64,000 bases of DNA from assembly GCF_047675955.1 (NCBI RefSeq), contig NC_132914.1:37684521-37748520 (forward strand). Reading direction: 5' to 3'. A program made the position numbers and the translations under genes. The stretch is from Chlorocebus sabaeus (taxonomy: Eukaryota; Chordata; Mammalia; Primates; Cercopithecidae). Positions 1-11,229 of the stretch are shown here, piece after piece. Numbering within the stretch: the stretch's first letter is position 1; the number at the start of each line of letters is the position of its first letter. The notes beneath the pieces were generated by a model that saw nothing but the letters and a program-made list of their open reading frames with translations, made no database searches and was not told the DNA's origin.

Positions 1-272
1 TTTATTGTATGTACCTTATTTGTGCCAGAGCAAAATAAGGTAATGAAGACTATTCATTTACCAAGAGGTTGCATGTTGAAGGAGTATCTAGTGCACTGGT
101 GGAGTTGTGTTAGACTTTCTGCAGAAAATTTAATAATGGAATGTACATGACTGGTGGAGAATAATATGAAAGGTTAATACTGGATATGCAAATGCATGGA
201 TAAAAACCTCAAGGTAAAACTCATCAAATCACAGTGGAAAAAGTATAGTGAAGTCTGAATAAAAATAATAAG

Positions 273-920
273 AGGCTGGGCATGGTGACTCACATCTGTA
301 ATCCCAACACTTTGGGATGTTGAGGTGGGAGGATCACTTGAGCCAGGAGTTAGAGACCAACTTGGGAAACATAGTGAGACTCCATTTCTACAAAACAAAA
401 CAACAAGCAAAAACCCATGTATGATGGCACACACATGTAGTGCTAGCTTCATGCAGAGTGGCTCATGCCTGTAATCCCAGTGCTTTGGGAAGTCAAGGTG
501 GGAGGATCATTTGAGCCCAGGAGTTTAAGACCAGCCTGGGCAACATAGTTACACCCCCATGTCTATAAAAAGTCAAAAAATTATCTGGGTATGGTGGTAC
601 CTGCCTATTGTCCCAGCTACTTGGGAGTCTGAGGTGGGAGGATGACTTGAGCCTGGGAGGTTGAGGTTATAGTTAGCTGAGATTGCACCACTGCACTCCA
701 GCCTAGGCAACAGAGCCAGACCCTGTCTCAACATAACATAACATAACATAACATAACATAACATAACATAACATAAGAATGCTGAGGTGGGAGGATCACT
801 TGAGCCTAGGAGGTCAAGGCTGCAGTGAGCTATGATTGCACCGCTGTACTCCAACCTTGATGACAGAGCGAGACTCTGTCTCAAAAGCAACCAACCAACC
901 AACCAACAAAAAAAAAAACA
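273..920 (+). repeat. Old Alu split by a second Alu with an (AACAT)n tail
   Basis: An Alu-type left half starts near 273 (GGCTGGGCATGGTGACTCAC) and runs to about 448. A second complete Alu follows from about 458 and ends in a pentanucleotide AACAT run at 729-773. The right half of the first Alu then resumes at about 776 and ends in A-rich sequence near 920. This is the signature of one Alu inserted into another. Both are diverged, AluJ/S-like. Exact breakpoints are uncertain by a few bases. Confidence 0.85.
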
Positions 921-974
921 ATAAAACCAAACACCTCCATCATATGCATTACCAGCTGGGCACTGCTCCAAATA

Positions 975-1150
975 CTTTACACAATTTAATCCTAACGACA
1001 ACCTATGAATAGGTCCAGTAGGTTCTAATGTTATTCCCATTGTATGAGTGAGAAGTTGAGGCACTGAGGGATTAAATAACTTGCTTAAGAACAAGCTCCT
1101 GGTAAATAGTGCAAAATCTGCCTCCACAGTGCCTGCTTTGATTGCTTGGC
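975..1150 (+). repeat. MIR-like relic
   Basis: The stretch reads like a diverged mammalian-wide interspersed repeat: a section about reduction to base counts and a block resembling the MIR core (GAGAAGTTGAGGCACTGAGG followed by a TTAAATAACTTGC block). The match is from memory and only approximate. Confidence 0.5.
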
Positions 1151-1787
1151 TACACAGCAGATTCATGGTAGTGGTGGTAGTGGTGTTCATTTACTCTAAA
1201 ATAACAGTTTAAATAATTTGATTTTGATAATGTGCTGCATTTATTATAAATTAGATGGTCAGAGAAAGATTGCAGGGATAAGAAATTATGCTTTTGATAT
1301 TCTTTAGTTATTGTATTCTGAATTTTCTTCATTATTATTTAAATGTGAAAATAAATATCTGTAAGCAGTAGTATTTTCCTGTTATGAAGTTGAAATTACT
1401 TTCATAAATATGTGTGAATATTCTAAAGAGAATGACTCTGTAGGATTTAAAGAAATTAATTCTTATTTTTGCTGGCATTTATTTCTTTTCTCAGATTCCC
1501 TTTCTTATATATCTCTCTCTTCCTGGCACCCACATGCCTAAAGTCAGCTTGGATAGTTTGGATCCTCCAAGGAAAATTCCTTCCACAAACATGTGCAGAG
1601 CACAGTGCTAGATAATTAATAGAGAATATATAAGGGGTTTCCTGTTTCAAGAAGTTTATAGGTCTCTATGTGTTGGGACATTAACAAGAGAATAAAACAT
1701 AAATCACCTTAGTACAAAGTAAGGAGTGAGTGACTTATCTTAGAGAAAAAAAGTTACTGGGCTACAGGAGAAGGCATTTGTGAGTTT

Positions 1788-2131
1788 TTCCTTTCCCTCC
1801 CCTCCCCACCCTCCTTCCTTCTTTCCTTCCTCCCTCCCTCCCTCCCTCCCTCCCTCCCTCCTTCCTTCCTTCCTTCCTTCCTTCCTTCCTTCCTTCCTTC
1901 CTTCCTTCCTTCCCTCATTCCCTCCCTCCCTTCCTCCCTCCCTCCTTCCTTCCTTCCTTCCTTCCTTCCTTCCCTCATTCCCTCCCTCCCTCCCTCCCTC
2001 CTTCCTTCCTTCCTTCCTTCCTTCCTTCCTTCCTTCCTTCCTTCCTTCCTTCCTTCCTTCCTTCCTTCCCTCCCTCCCTCCCTCCCTCCCTCCTTCCTTC
2101 CTTCCTTCCTTCATCTTTCACCTCCCTTCCT
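1788..2131 (+). repeat. Long TTCC/TCCC polypyrimidine microsatellite
   Basis: About 340 bp of nearly pure pyrimidine on the + strand, alternating blocks of TTCC and TCCC tetranucleotides with two CCCTCATTCCC interruptions that suggest internal duplication of a larger unit (compare 1911-1960 with 1971-2000). The transcript of LRRK2 would carry this as a C/U tract. The open frames on both strands here are low-complexity artefacts. Confidence 0.97.
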
Positions 2132-3399
2132 TTTAATTTTGCTGTGAGCCCTTAAAGAGGATTTTAGTAATTTACTACTTAAATTAAATATACGTCCTAG
2201 GTGTTGTGCTAGGCTTCAGGAATACAAGTTGAATTGCAGAAATGTACAGGCCTTTGCATTCTAGCAAGAAAACAGATGGGTGTGTATGTTTGTTTGCTCA
2301 GTGCTACATTAAATGTAATGGATGGGAGCCAGGAGGGGAAATAGTGTGTTTGGCCTGAGAGGTTAGTAGCAAGGACTTCTCCACAAGAAATTTTGAACCC
2401 AGTTCTTCAAGAATGAACACCTTTTTGCTGGGTGAAGAGTAGAGAGGAAGGCATTTGGGGTAATAGAAATAGCACAAAAGATAATGAGGTTTGAAAAATT
2501 ACATGCTGTGTTTGGAAGAATGTCTGGAGCAGTGGCATTTTAGGTTTTTAAAGAGGACAGTGACTTGATCAGAGCTCTGTAGTGCTTTGAGTATGGGTTG
2601 AAGGTGAGTGTACTTGGAGACTGGTGGGCATTTAATTGGTGCCTTCCAACCACATGAATGAATGTCCCCTTAAATCCCTTGGAAGCACTTTGATTCTAGA
2701 AAATTCAAGAATTGTCCCCAACATCTTTTTCCTCTGAGTTGGTACCCTGGATCTTTGGGTCTTCTTTTCTTTCCTTTCTTAATGTTTAATTTTGGGTAAT
2801 GAAAGTCGCACAGGTTTTGAAGCCAGCAGATTTGGCTTCAAATCCAAGTTTCAGTTGCTTGCCAGCTTTAAGGGACAAATTATATATCTTTTCTAAATAC
2901 TCATCTATTAGGTGGGAGAAATAATTGCTATGACATAAGATTTTTTTTTTTTTTAAAGATTAGAAATCACATGTGTACAGAATTTAGCACAGTAACTGAT
3001 GGATATTTTTTCTATTACCTGTTATTTTTGTCTTCTAGTTGATAGCTCCTTGCTAACATCTAGCTCCTTTCCAAAGCTCTTCCTGAGTAGGGCCAGTGTG
3101 CAGTGCTGCAGGTTGCTAAGGCTTCTCCTGGCTTGCTGAGTTGTTCTAGTTTTTGTAGCACCTCGCGTGCTAACCCACCCTGAGCACGTGCTCTGAAAAC
3201 ATAACATTCAGAGGAAGGTTGAGGACTGAGAGACAAGGTATATCTTTGAGGAAATTCAGATGCTTGTCCTGAGGAGATCAGGAAAACCAGACACGAGTAA
3301 TGATTGTTGTTTGCATGTGACATTAATAAATTTTACAATAGCTAAGTCCTCATTTAGTTATTTTATGTCACAAATAAAGTCAGGACAGTAGTATTTACT

Positions 3400-3530
3400 G
3401 TGTTAAGGTACTGATTTCCCAGATATCTTACAGTGAGAAGACAGAAACTCAGAAAGTATAAGCAATGTGCATACTTGTTGGAGTCTGGATGTAAACAGAG
3501 ATCTTGATGCCAAGCCTATGGAACTTTGTC
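3400..3530 (+). repeat. MIR-like relic
   Basis: Resembles a MIR core: a TTACTGTGTTAAGG block, then GAGAAGACAGAAACTCAGAAAG, then a section on GTCTGGATG and a CCAAGCCTATGGAACTTTG end. Identification is by general appearance only. Confidence 0.4.
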
Positions 3531-3780
3531 TCCATATAATATTGTCTCTTTCATGATAACTGACTGCCATGTGGCAGATTATTCATGCTATTCTGACAGT
3601 TATGGCATTAATATCATCTTATTTTCCCAATCTATTCAAGGATCAGTTTTGTCTTATTTTATTTTGTGTAATTCTAAATTGGAGATGTAGAGAAAAATCA
3701 CATGACGTTTGATTTGCCAGTCTCCTAAAAAGAAGAAAACTATAGATTTTTAATATACTTAATTTTTTTTTCTTTAACAG

Positions 3781-4039
3781 GTATGTGAGAAAGAGAGCAG
3801 TCCCAAATTGGTGGAACTCTTATTGAATAGTGGATCTCGTGAACAAGATGTACGAAAAGCACTGACAATAAGCATTGGGAAAGGCGACAGCCAGATCATC
3901 AGCTTGCTCTTAAGGAGGCTGGCCCTGGACATGGCCAACAATAGCATTTGCCTTGGAGGGTTTTGTATAGGAAAAGTTGAACCTTCTTGGCTTGGTCCTT
4001 TATTTCCAGATAAGACTTCTAATTTAAGGAAACAAACAA
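3781..4039 (+). CDS. LRRK2: LRRK2 exon 19 (residues 748-834, end of ankyrin region)
   Basis: 259 nt, starts in phase 0 with V748 and ends one base into codon 834. Acceptor TTTCTTTAACAG, donor GTAAGTAAC. It encodes the last ankyrin-type helices (KLVELLLNSGSREQDVRKAL) and the start of the linker towards the LRR domain. P755 and R793, positions of reported human variants, are both the usual residue here. V798 of human (as I recall it) is methionine here. Upstream exons with the armadillo and first ankyrin repeats are outside the window. The identity of the exon is beyond doubt; the number 19 rests on P755 and R793 being exon 19 in human. Confidence 0.97.
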
Positions 4040-4875
4040 GTAAGTAACAAGGAGAATATTTTTGACAGTTCTTATTTTTAATAGTATTTTTTTAAGTCAC
4101 TAGTCTTTTAGTGGTTATTCATGCCAGTTTGAAGGACCTTAAGCCAAAAATATTGCAAAGGTTTGGATTTTTTTGGCTATGAAATACTTCAAAATGATGT
4201 ATTTAAGTTCTTTATGAGATAGCAAATAGGTACTTATAAAATTAGAGCAAAATAGCGGAAGCTTTTTGAAGAGCTACTTTTTAATATAGTCCTTTTTTAT
4301 TTTTAAAGTAAAGCATCCTTGTTTTTTTTTTTTTTTAAAATAAAATTATAAAAAAGAAAATAAAAATAACTTATTTTTTCCCTTTTAAGTAATTAAAACG
4401 GATATTTTTCCTAACTTTTTGTATGCTTACATGTACCTATGCATTCAAATGTATGTAAAAGCATACACACATATTCACTTGGCATATATATATTTCAATT
4501 GATAATGCATTTTCTTTATAAGTTCAAGGTCATATGTATTTTGTACATATTATGTGTATCGATGGTAAGTTGCCATCCTCTGACACTGTTTTTGTCTTTT
4601 GAGCTCTTTCATTTGTTCACGCTAAATGTGTTTTTAGCGTGTGAGCTCCTAGCTTTTCCTATGTTAATTTAGTCTCATACCCATCTCCTTCCCCATGGTC
4701 ATGATACTCCATGACTCAACACCTTTAGGACCATCTTGCAAATAACATGTTTGCTTCTCTCATTTTTATGATGCACTCAATAGCAAAACACCAGTTTTGG
4801 TCAGTCTACCAGTCTACATTTTCCCTCACTTTCACCAAGATAACTGAGTGCTGCTAGAGAAAAGTACCTGTCCAT

Positions 4876-4888
4876 GCAATTTGGTGCC
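4876..4888 (+). repeat. L1 target-site duplication, 3'-side copy
   Basis: GCAATTTGGTGCC, identical to 11087-11099. It directly abuts the poly-A (here poly-T) end of the L1, so the pair marks the insertion boundaries. Confidence 0.93.
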
Positions 4889-5177
4889 CTTTTTTTTTTT
4901 TTTTTTTTTTTTGGTATTTTATTTTATTTTATTTTTTTATTTTATTATTATTATTTTTAATTTATTTATTATTATTAAACTTTAAGTTGTAGGGTACATG
5001 TGCACAACGTGCAGGTTTGCTACATATGTATACTTGTGCCATGTTGGTGTGCTGCACCCATCAACTCGTCATTTACATCAGGTATAACTCCCAATGCAAT
5101 CCCTCCCCCCTCCCCCCTCCCCATGATAGGCCCCGGTGTGTGATGTTCCCCTTCCCGAGTCCAAGTGATCTCATTGT
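4889..5177 (-). other. L1 3' UTR and poly-A tail
   Basis: Read on the minus strand: after the ORF2 stop come about 200 nt containing the G-rich polypurine run (C-rich at 5099-5125 on +), then several AATAAA-like A/T blocks and an uninterrupted A run of about 24 at 4890-4912. The A/T-patterned tail (TTTTA units) shows some microsatellite-type evolution after insertion. Confidence 0.9.
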
Positions 5178-8100
5178 TCAGTTCCCGCCAATGAGTGAGA
5201 ACATGCGGTGTTTGGTTTTCTGTTCTTGTGATAGTTTGCTAAGAATGATGGTTTCCAGCTGCATCCATGTCCCTACAAAGGACACAAACTCCTCCTTTTT
5301 TATGGCTGCATAGTATTCCATGGTGTATATGTGCCACATTTTCTTAATCCAATCTGTCACTGATGGACATTTGGGTTCATTCCAAGTCTTTGCTATTGTG
5401 AATAGTGCTGCAATAAACATACGTGTGCATGTGTCTTTATAACAGCATAATTTATAATCCTTTGGGTATATACCCAGTAATGGGATGGCTGGGTCATATG
5501 GTACATCTAGTTCTAGATCCTTGAGGAATCGCCATACTGTTTTCCATAATGGTTGAACTAGTTTACAATCCCACCAACAGTGTAAAAGTGTTCCTATTTC
5601 TCCACATCCTCTCCAGCACCTGTTGTTTCCTGACTTTTGAATGATCCCCATTCTAACTGGTGTGAGATGGTATCTCATTGTGGTTTTGATTTGCATTTCT
5701 CTGATGGCCAGTGATGATGAGCATTTTTTCATGTGTCTGTCGGCTGTATGAATGTCTTCTTTTGAGAAATGTCTGTTCATATCCTTTGCCCACTTTTTGA
5801 TGGGGTTGTTTGTTTTTTTCTTGTAAATTTGTTTGAGTTCTTTGTAGGTTCTGGATATTAGCTCTTTGTCAGATGAGTAGATTGCAAAAATTTTCTCCCA
5901 TTCTGTAGGTTGCCTGTTCACTCTGATGGTAGTTTCTTTTGCTGTGCAGAAGCTCTTTAGTTTAATGAGATCCCATTTGTCAATTTTGGCTTTTGCTGCC
6001 ATTGCTTTTGGTGTTTTAGACATGAAGTCTTTGCCCATGCCTATGTCCTGAATGGTACTACCTAGGTTTTCCTCTAGGATTTTTATGGTATTAGGTCTAA
6101 CATTTAAGTCTCTAATCCATCTTGAATTAATTTTCGTATAAGGAGTAAGGAAAGGATCCAGTTTCAGCTTTCTACTTATGGCTAGCCAATTTTCCCAGCA
6201 CCATTTATTAAATAGGGAATCCTTTCCCCATTTCTTGTTTCTCTCAGGTTTGTCAAAGATCAGATGGCTGTAGATGTGTGGTATTATTTCTGAGGACTCT
6301 GTTCTGTTCCATTGGTCTATATCTCTGTTTTGGTACCAGTACCATGCTGTTTTGGTTACTGTAGCCTTATAGTATAGTTTGAAGTCAGGTAGCGTGATGC
6401 CTCCAGCTTTGTTCTTTTGACTTAGGATTGTCTTGGAGATGCGGGCTCTTTTTTGGTTCCATATGAACTTTAAAGCAGTTTTTTCCAATTCTGTGAAGCA
6501 GCTCATTGGTAGCTTGATGGGGATGGCATTGAATCTATAAATTACCTTGGGCAGTATGGCCATTTTCACGATATTGATTCTTCCTATCCATGAGCATGGT
6601 ATGTTCTTCCATTTGTTTGTGTCCTCTTTTATTTCACTGAGCAGTGGTTTGTAGTTCTCCTTGAAGAGGTCCTTTACATCCCTTGTAAGTTGGATTCCTA
6701 GGTATTTTATTCTCTTTGAAGCAATTGTGAATGGAAGTTCATTCCTGATTTGGCTCTCTGTTTGACTGTCACTGGTGTATAAGAATGCTTGTGATTTTTG
6801 CACATTAATTTTGTATCCTGAGACTTTGCTGAAGTTGCTTATCAGCTTAAGGAGATTTTGGGCTGAGACAATGGGGTTTTCTAAATATACAATCATGTCA
6901 TCTGCAAACAGGGACAATTTGACTTCTTCTTTTCCTAACTGAATCCCCTTGATTTCTTTCTCTTGCCTGATTGCCCTAGCCAGAACTTCCAACACTATGT
7001 TGAATAGGAGTGGTGAGAGAGGGCATCCTTGTCTTGTGCCAGTTTTCAAAGGGAATTTTTCCAGTTTTTGCCCATTCAGTATGATATTGGCTGTGGGTTT
7101 GTCATAAATAGCTCTTATGATTTTGAGGTACGTTCCATCAATACCGAATTTATTGAGCATTTTTAGCATGAAGGGCTGTTGAATTTTGTCAAAAGCCTTT
7201 TCTGCATCTATTGAGATAATGATGTGGTTCTTGTCTTTGGTTCTGTTTATATGCTGGATTATGTTTATTGATTTGCGAATGTTGAACCAGCCTTGCATCC
7301 CAGGGATGAATCCCACTTGATCATGGTGGATAAGCTTTTTGATGTGCTGCTGAATCCGGTTTGCCAGTATTTTATTGAAGATTTTTGCATCGATGTTCAT
7401 CAGGGATATTGGTCTAAAATTCTCTTTTTTTGTTGTGTCTCTGCCAGGCTTTGGTATCAGGATGATGTTGGCCTCATAAAATGAGTTAGGGAGGATTCCC
7501 TCTTTTTCCATTGATTGGAATAGTTTCAGAAGGAATGGTACCAGCTCCTCCTTGTACCTCTGGTAGAATTCAGCTGTGAATCCATCTGGTCCTGGACTTT
7601 TTTTGGTTGGTAGGCTATTAATTATTGCCTCAATTTCAGAGCCTACTATTGGTCTATTCAGGGATTCAACTTCTTCCTGGTTTAGTCTTGGAAGAGTGTA
7701 AGTGTCCAGGAAATTATCCATTTCTTCTAGATTTTCCAGTTTATTTGTGTAGAGGTGTTTATAGTATTCTCTGATGGTAGTTTGTATTTCTGTGGGGTCG
7801 GTGGTGATATCCCCTTTATCATTTTTAATTGCGTCGATTTGATTCTTCTCTCTTTTCTTCTTTATTAGTCTTGCTAGTGGTCTGTCAATTTTGTTGATCT
7901 TTTCAAAAAACCAACTCCTGGATTCATTGATTTTTTTGGAGGGTTTTTTGTGTCTCTATCTCCTTCAGTTCTGCTCTGATCTTAGTTATTTCTTGCCTTC
8001 TGCTAGCTTTCGAATGTGTTTGCTCTTGCTTCTCTAGTTCTTTTAATTGCGATGTTAGAGTGTCAATTTTAGATCTTTCCTGCTTTCTCTTGTGGGCATT

Positions 8101-9006
8101 TAGTGCTATAAATTTCCCTGTACACACTGCTTTAAATGTGTCCCAGAGATTCTGGTATGTTGTATCTTTGTTCTCATTGGTTTCAAAGAACATCTTTATT
8201 TCTGCCTTCATTTCGTTATGTACCCAGTAGTCATTCAGGAGCAGGTTGTTCAGTTTCCATGTAGTTGAGCGGTTTTGATTGAGTTTCTTAGTCCTGAGTT
8301 CTAGTTTGATTGCACTGTGGTCTGAGAGACAGTTTGTTATAATTTCTGTTCTTGTACATTTGCTGAGGAGTGCTTTACTTCCAATTACGTGGTCAATTTT
8401 GGAGTAAGTACGATGTGGTGCTGAGAAGAATGTATATTCTGTTGATTTGGGGTGGAGAGTTCTATAGATGTCTATTAGGTCTGCTTGCTGCAGAGATGAG
8501 TTCAATTCCTGGATATCCTTGTTAACTTTCTGTCTCGTTGATCTGTCTAATGTTGACAGTGGAGTGTTGAAGTCTCCCATTATTATTGTATGGGAGTCTA
8601 AGTCTCTTTGTAAGTCTCTAAGGACTTGCTTTATGAATCTGGGTGCTCCTGTATTGGGTGCATATATATTTAGGATAGTTAGCTCTTCCTGTTGAATTGA
8701 TCCCTTTACCATTATGTAATGGCCTTCTTTGTCTCTTTTGATCTTTGATGGTTTAAAGTCTGTTTTATCAGAGACTAGTCTTGCAACCCCCGCTTTTTTT
8801 TGTTCTCCATTTGCTTGGTAAATCTTCCTCCATCCCTTTATTTTGAGCCTATGTATGTCTCTGCGTGTGAGATGGGTCTCCTGAATACAGCAGACTGATG
8901 GGTCTTGACTCTTTATCCAGTTTGCCAGTCTGTGTCTTTTAATTGGAGCATTTAGTCCATTTACATTTAAGGTTAAGATTGTTATGTGTGAACTTGATCC
9001 TGCCAT
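5178..9006 (-). pseudogene. L1 ORF2 (endonuclease-reverse transcriptase), one frameshift
   Basis: Encodes the L1 enzyme that nicks target DNA and primes reverse transcription from the nick. Two blocks are visible. Codons 1-360 (9006-7924) hold the APE-type endonuclease with N14 and E43 in the expected places and the SDHSAIKLEL block with the catalytic His. The rest (from about 7930 to 5178) holds the reverse transcriptase (SIDAEKAFDKI, and FADDM at 6894-6910) and the C-terminal Cys/His segment (CWRGCGEIGTLLHCWWDC). The span of 3829 nt is exactly 1275 codons plus stop plus one extra base. The extra base lies in a 7-T run (7931-7937 on +, A7 in sense) where six are expected. Translation would stop four codons later. 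No other break is seen. Confidence 0.93.
7931..7937 (-). other. Frameshift site in L1 ORF2 (A7 homopolymer)
   Basis: On the sense (minus) strand a run of seven A follows the CTCC codons of the ETQKTLQK segment. The frame before the run is open for 360 codons and the frame after it is open to the natural ORF2 end. Segment 7722-7930 is open in the downstream frame, which confines the shift to this homopolymer. Confidence 0.9.
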
Positions 9007-9068
9007 TATGATATTAACTGGTTATTTTGCTCGTTAGTTGATGCAGTTTCTTCCTAGCCTGATGGTCT

Positions 9069-10085
9069 TTACATTTTGGCATGTTTTTGCAATGGCTGGT
9101 ACCGGTTGTTCCTTTCCATGTTTAGTGCTTCCTTCAAGGTCTCTTGTAAGGCAGGCCTAGTGGTGACAAAATCTCTAAGCATTTGCTTATCTGTAAAGGA
9201 TTTTATTTCTCCTTCACTTATGAAACTTAGTTTGGCTGGATATAAAATTCTGGGTTTAAAATTCTTTTCTTTAAGAATGTTGAATATTGGCCCCCACTCT
9301 CTTCTGGCTTGAAGAGTTTCTACCGAGAGATCTGCTGTTAGTCTGATGGGCTTCCCTTTGTGGGTAACCCGACCTTTCTCTCTGGCTGCCCTTAAGATTT
9401 TTTCCTTCATTTCAACTTTGGTGAATCTGGCAATTATGTGTCTTGGAGTTGCTCTTCTCGAGGAGTATCTTTGTGGCGTTCTCTGTATTTCCTGGATTTG
9501 AATGTTGGCCTGCCCTACTAGGTTGGGGAAGTTCTCCTGGATGATATCCTGAAGAGTGTTTTCCAACTTGGTTCCATTTTCCCTCTCACTTTCAGGCACC
9601 CCAATCAGACGTAGATTTGGTCTTTTTACATAATCCCATACTTCTTGCAGGCTTTGTTCATTTCTTTTTCTTCTTTTTTGTTTAGGTTTCTCTTCTCGCT
9701 TCATTTCATTCATTTGATCCTCAATCGCTGACATTCTTTCTTCCAGTTGATCGAGTCGGTTACTGAAGCTTGTGCATTTGTCACGTATTTCTCGTGTCAT
9801 GGTTTTCGTCTCTTTCATTTTGTTTATGAGCTTCTCTGCATTAATTACTCTAGCCATCAATTCTTCCACTTTTTTTTCAAGATTTTTAGTTTCTTTGCGC
9901 TGGGTACGTAATTCCTCCTTTAGCTCTGAGAAATTTGATGGACTGAAGCCTTCTTCTCTCATCTCGTCCAAGTCATTCTCCGTCCAGCTTTGATCCGTTG
10001 CTGGCGATGAGCTGCGCTCCTTTGCCGGGGGAGATGCGCTCTTATTTTTTGAATTTCCAGCTTTTCTGCCCTGCTTTTTCCCCAT
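9069..10085 (-). CDS. L1 ORF1 (RNA-binding chaperone), intact
   Basis: 338 codons from ATG to stop, the usual length for primate L1 ORF1. The product is a trimeric nucleic-acid chaperone that coats L1 RNA in cytoplasmic RNPs. Visible parts: a basic, Ser-rich N terminus (residues 1-45), a coiled coil (about 52-152) with heptad-like KNLEKKVEELMARV and LDQLEERMSAIEDQMNEM, an RRM region (about 157-252) with NLRLIGVPE, and a C-terminal domain with RREWGPIFNILKEKNFKPRILYPAKLSF. The position 62 nt upstream of ORF2 is typical. It is complete, but it would be expressed only if the L1 promoter in the 5' UTR is active. Confidence 0.94.
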   Translation of the reverse strand: MGKKQGRKAGNSKNKSASPPAKERSSSPATDQSWTENDLDEMREEGFSPSNFSELKEELRTQRKETKNLEKKVEELMARVINAEKLINKMKETKTMTREIRDKCTSFSNRLDQLEERMSAIEDQMNEMKREEKPKQKRRKRNEQSLQEVWDYVKRPNLRLIGVPESERENGTKLENTLQDIIQENFPNLVGQANIQIQEIQRTPQRYSSRRATPRHIIARFTKVEMKEKILRAAREKGRVTHKGKPIRLTADLSVETLQARREWGPIFNILKEKNFKPRILYPAKLSFISEGEIKSFTDKQMLRDFVTTRPALQETLKEALNMERNNRYQPLQKHAKM

Positions 10086-11086
10086 CTTTGTGGTTTTATC
10101 TGCCTCTGGTCTTTGATGATGGTGATGTACTGATGGGGTTTTGGTGTAGGTGTCCTTCCTGTTTGATAGTTTTCCTTCTAACAGTCAGGACCCTCTGCTG
10201 TAGGTCTGTTGGAGATTGCTTGAGGTCCACTCCAGACCCTGTTTGCCTGGGTATCAGCAGCAGAGGCTGCAGAAGATAGAATATTTCTGAACAGCGAGTG
10301 TACCTGTCTGATTCTTGCTTTGGAAGCTTCCTCTCAGGGGTGTACTCCACCCTGTGAGGTGTGGGGTGTCAGACTGCCCCTAGTGGGGGATGTCTCCCAG
10401 TTAGGCTACTCAGGGGTCAGGGACCCACTTGAGCAGGGAGTCTGTCCCTTCTCAGATCTCAACCTCCGTGTTGGGAGATCCACTGCTCTCTTCAAAGCTG
10501 TCAGACAGAGTCGTTTGCGTCTGCAGAGCTGCTGCGTTTGTTATTGTTTACTGTGCCCTGTCCCCAGAGGTGGAGTCTACAGAGACAGGCAGGTTTCCTT
10601 GAGCTGCTGTGAGCTCCACCCAGTTCGAGCTTCCCAGCAGCTTTGTTTACCTACTTAAGCCTCAGCAATGGCGGGCGCCCCTCCCCCAGCCTCGCTGCTG
10701 CCTTGACGGTAGATCACAGACTGCTGTGCTAGCAATGAGGGAGGCTCCGTGGGTGTGGGACCCTCCCGGCCAGGTGTGGGATATGATCTCCTGGTGTGCC
10801 TGTTTGCTTAAAGCGCAGTATTGGGGTGGGAGTTACCCGATTTTCCAGGTGTTGTGTGTCTCAGTTCCCCTGCCCCCTTGCGCTTTCCAGGTGAGGCAAT
10901 GCCTCGCCCTGCTTCAGCTCTCGCTGGTCGGGCTGCAGCAGCTGACCAGCACCAATCGTCTGGCCCTCCCCAGTGAGATGAACCCAGTACCTCAGTTGAA
11001 AATGCAGAAATCACCGGTCTTCTGTGTCGCTCGCGCTGGGAGTTGGAGACTGGAGCTGTTCCTATTCGGCCATCTTGCTCCGCCTC
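10086..11086 (-). promoter_or_regulatory. L1 5' UTR with internal promoter region
   Basis: About 1000 nt, GC- and CpG-richer than the surrounding intron, matching the L1 5' UTR in position and in its outer end. In human L1 this region has a sense Pol II promoter driven by a YY1 site near the extreme 5' end (the GCCATCTTG block at 11069-11077 on + is its complement) and an antisense promoter in its inner half. The + strand open frames at 10320-10658 and 10609-11313 lie here; the latter runs out of the L1 into the intron. Activity cannot be judged from sequence. Confidence 0.85.
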
Positions 11087-11099
11087 GCAATTTGGTGCC
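11087..11099 (+). repeat. L1 target-site duplication, 5'-side copy
   Basis: GCAATTTGGTGCC, a perfect match to 4876-4888, abutting the L1 5' end. Confidence 0.93.
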
Positions 11100-11229
11100 T
11101 TTATACATCAAGGTTTCCAACCTCTCAGTAGGCTCCAAAAGTTCCAGTCAGGCTGAATTTTCCTTGGTTTCTCAAACACTTCATGTACCCTTACTTCCAG
11201 TCTTTTTCCATTGTTACTCTCTCTACCTA

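Larger units (their letters stand above)
1..3780 (+). other. LRRK2: Intron 18 (3' part)
   Basis: Non-coding. It holds a nested Alu pair (273-920), a MIR-like relic (about 975-1150), the TTCC/TCCC tract (1788-2131), a second MIR-like relic (about 3400-3530) and otherwise unremarkable AT-rich sequence. It ends in a good acceptor with a T-rich tract and CAG at 3778-3780. Confidence 0.85.
4889..11086 (-). mobile_element. Full-length young LINE-1 (L1PA/OWM L1 type)
   Basis: A 6.2 kb retrotransposon on the minus strand. In its own orientation it has a ~1 kb 5' UTR (11086-10086) starting close to the canonical L1 5' end (GCCGAATAGGAACAGCTCC-type block at 11052-11070), an intact 338-codon ORF1, a 62-nt inter-ORF spacer, a 1275-codon ORF2 with a single frameshift, a short 3' UTR with a G-rich polypurine tract (about 5099-5125) and an A-rich tail (4889-4975). 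Perfect 13-bp target duplications flank it. No 5' truncation, inversion or second lesion is visible. It lies antisense to LRRK2, the orientation tolerated best in introns. Confidence 0.96.

Noticed and set aside
573..1190. 205-codon open frame on the minus strand
   Set aside because: It reads through antisense Alu sequence and the AACAT run; typical Alu-derived translation.
1740..2136. Open frames of 74-124 codons on both strands
   Set aside because: They are translations of the TTCC/TCCC microsatellite (periodic Ser-Phe-Leu-Pro or Lys-Glu-Gly-Arg) and have no coding signal.
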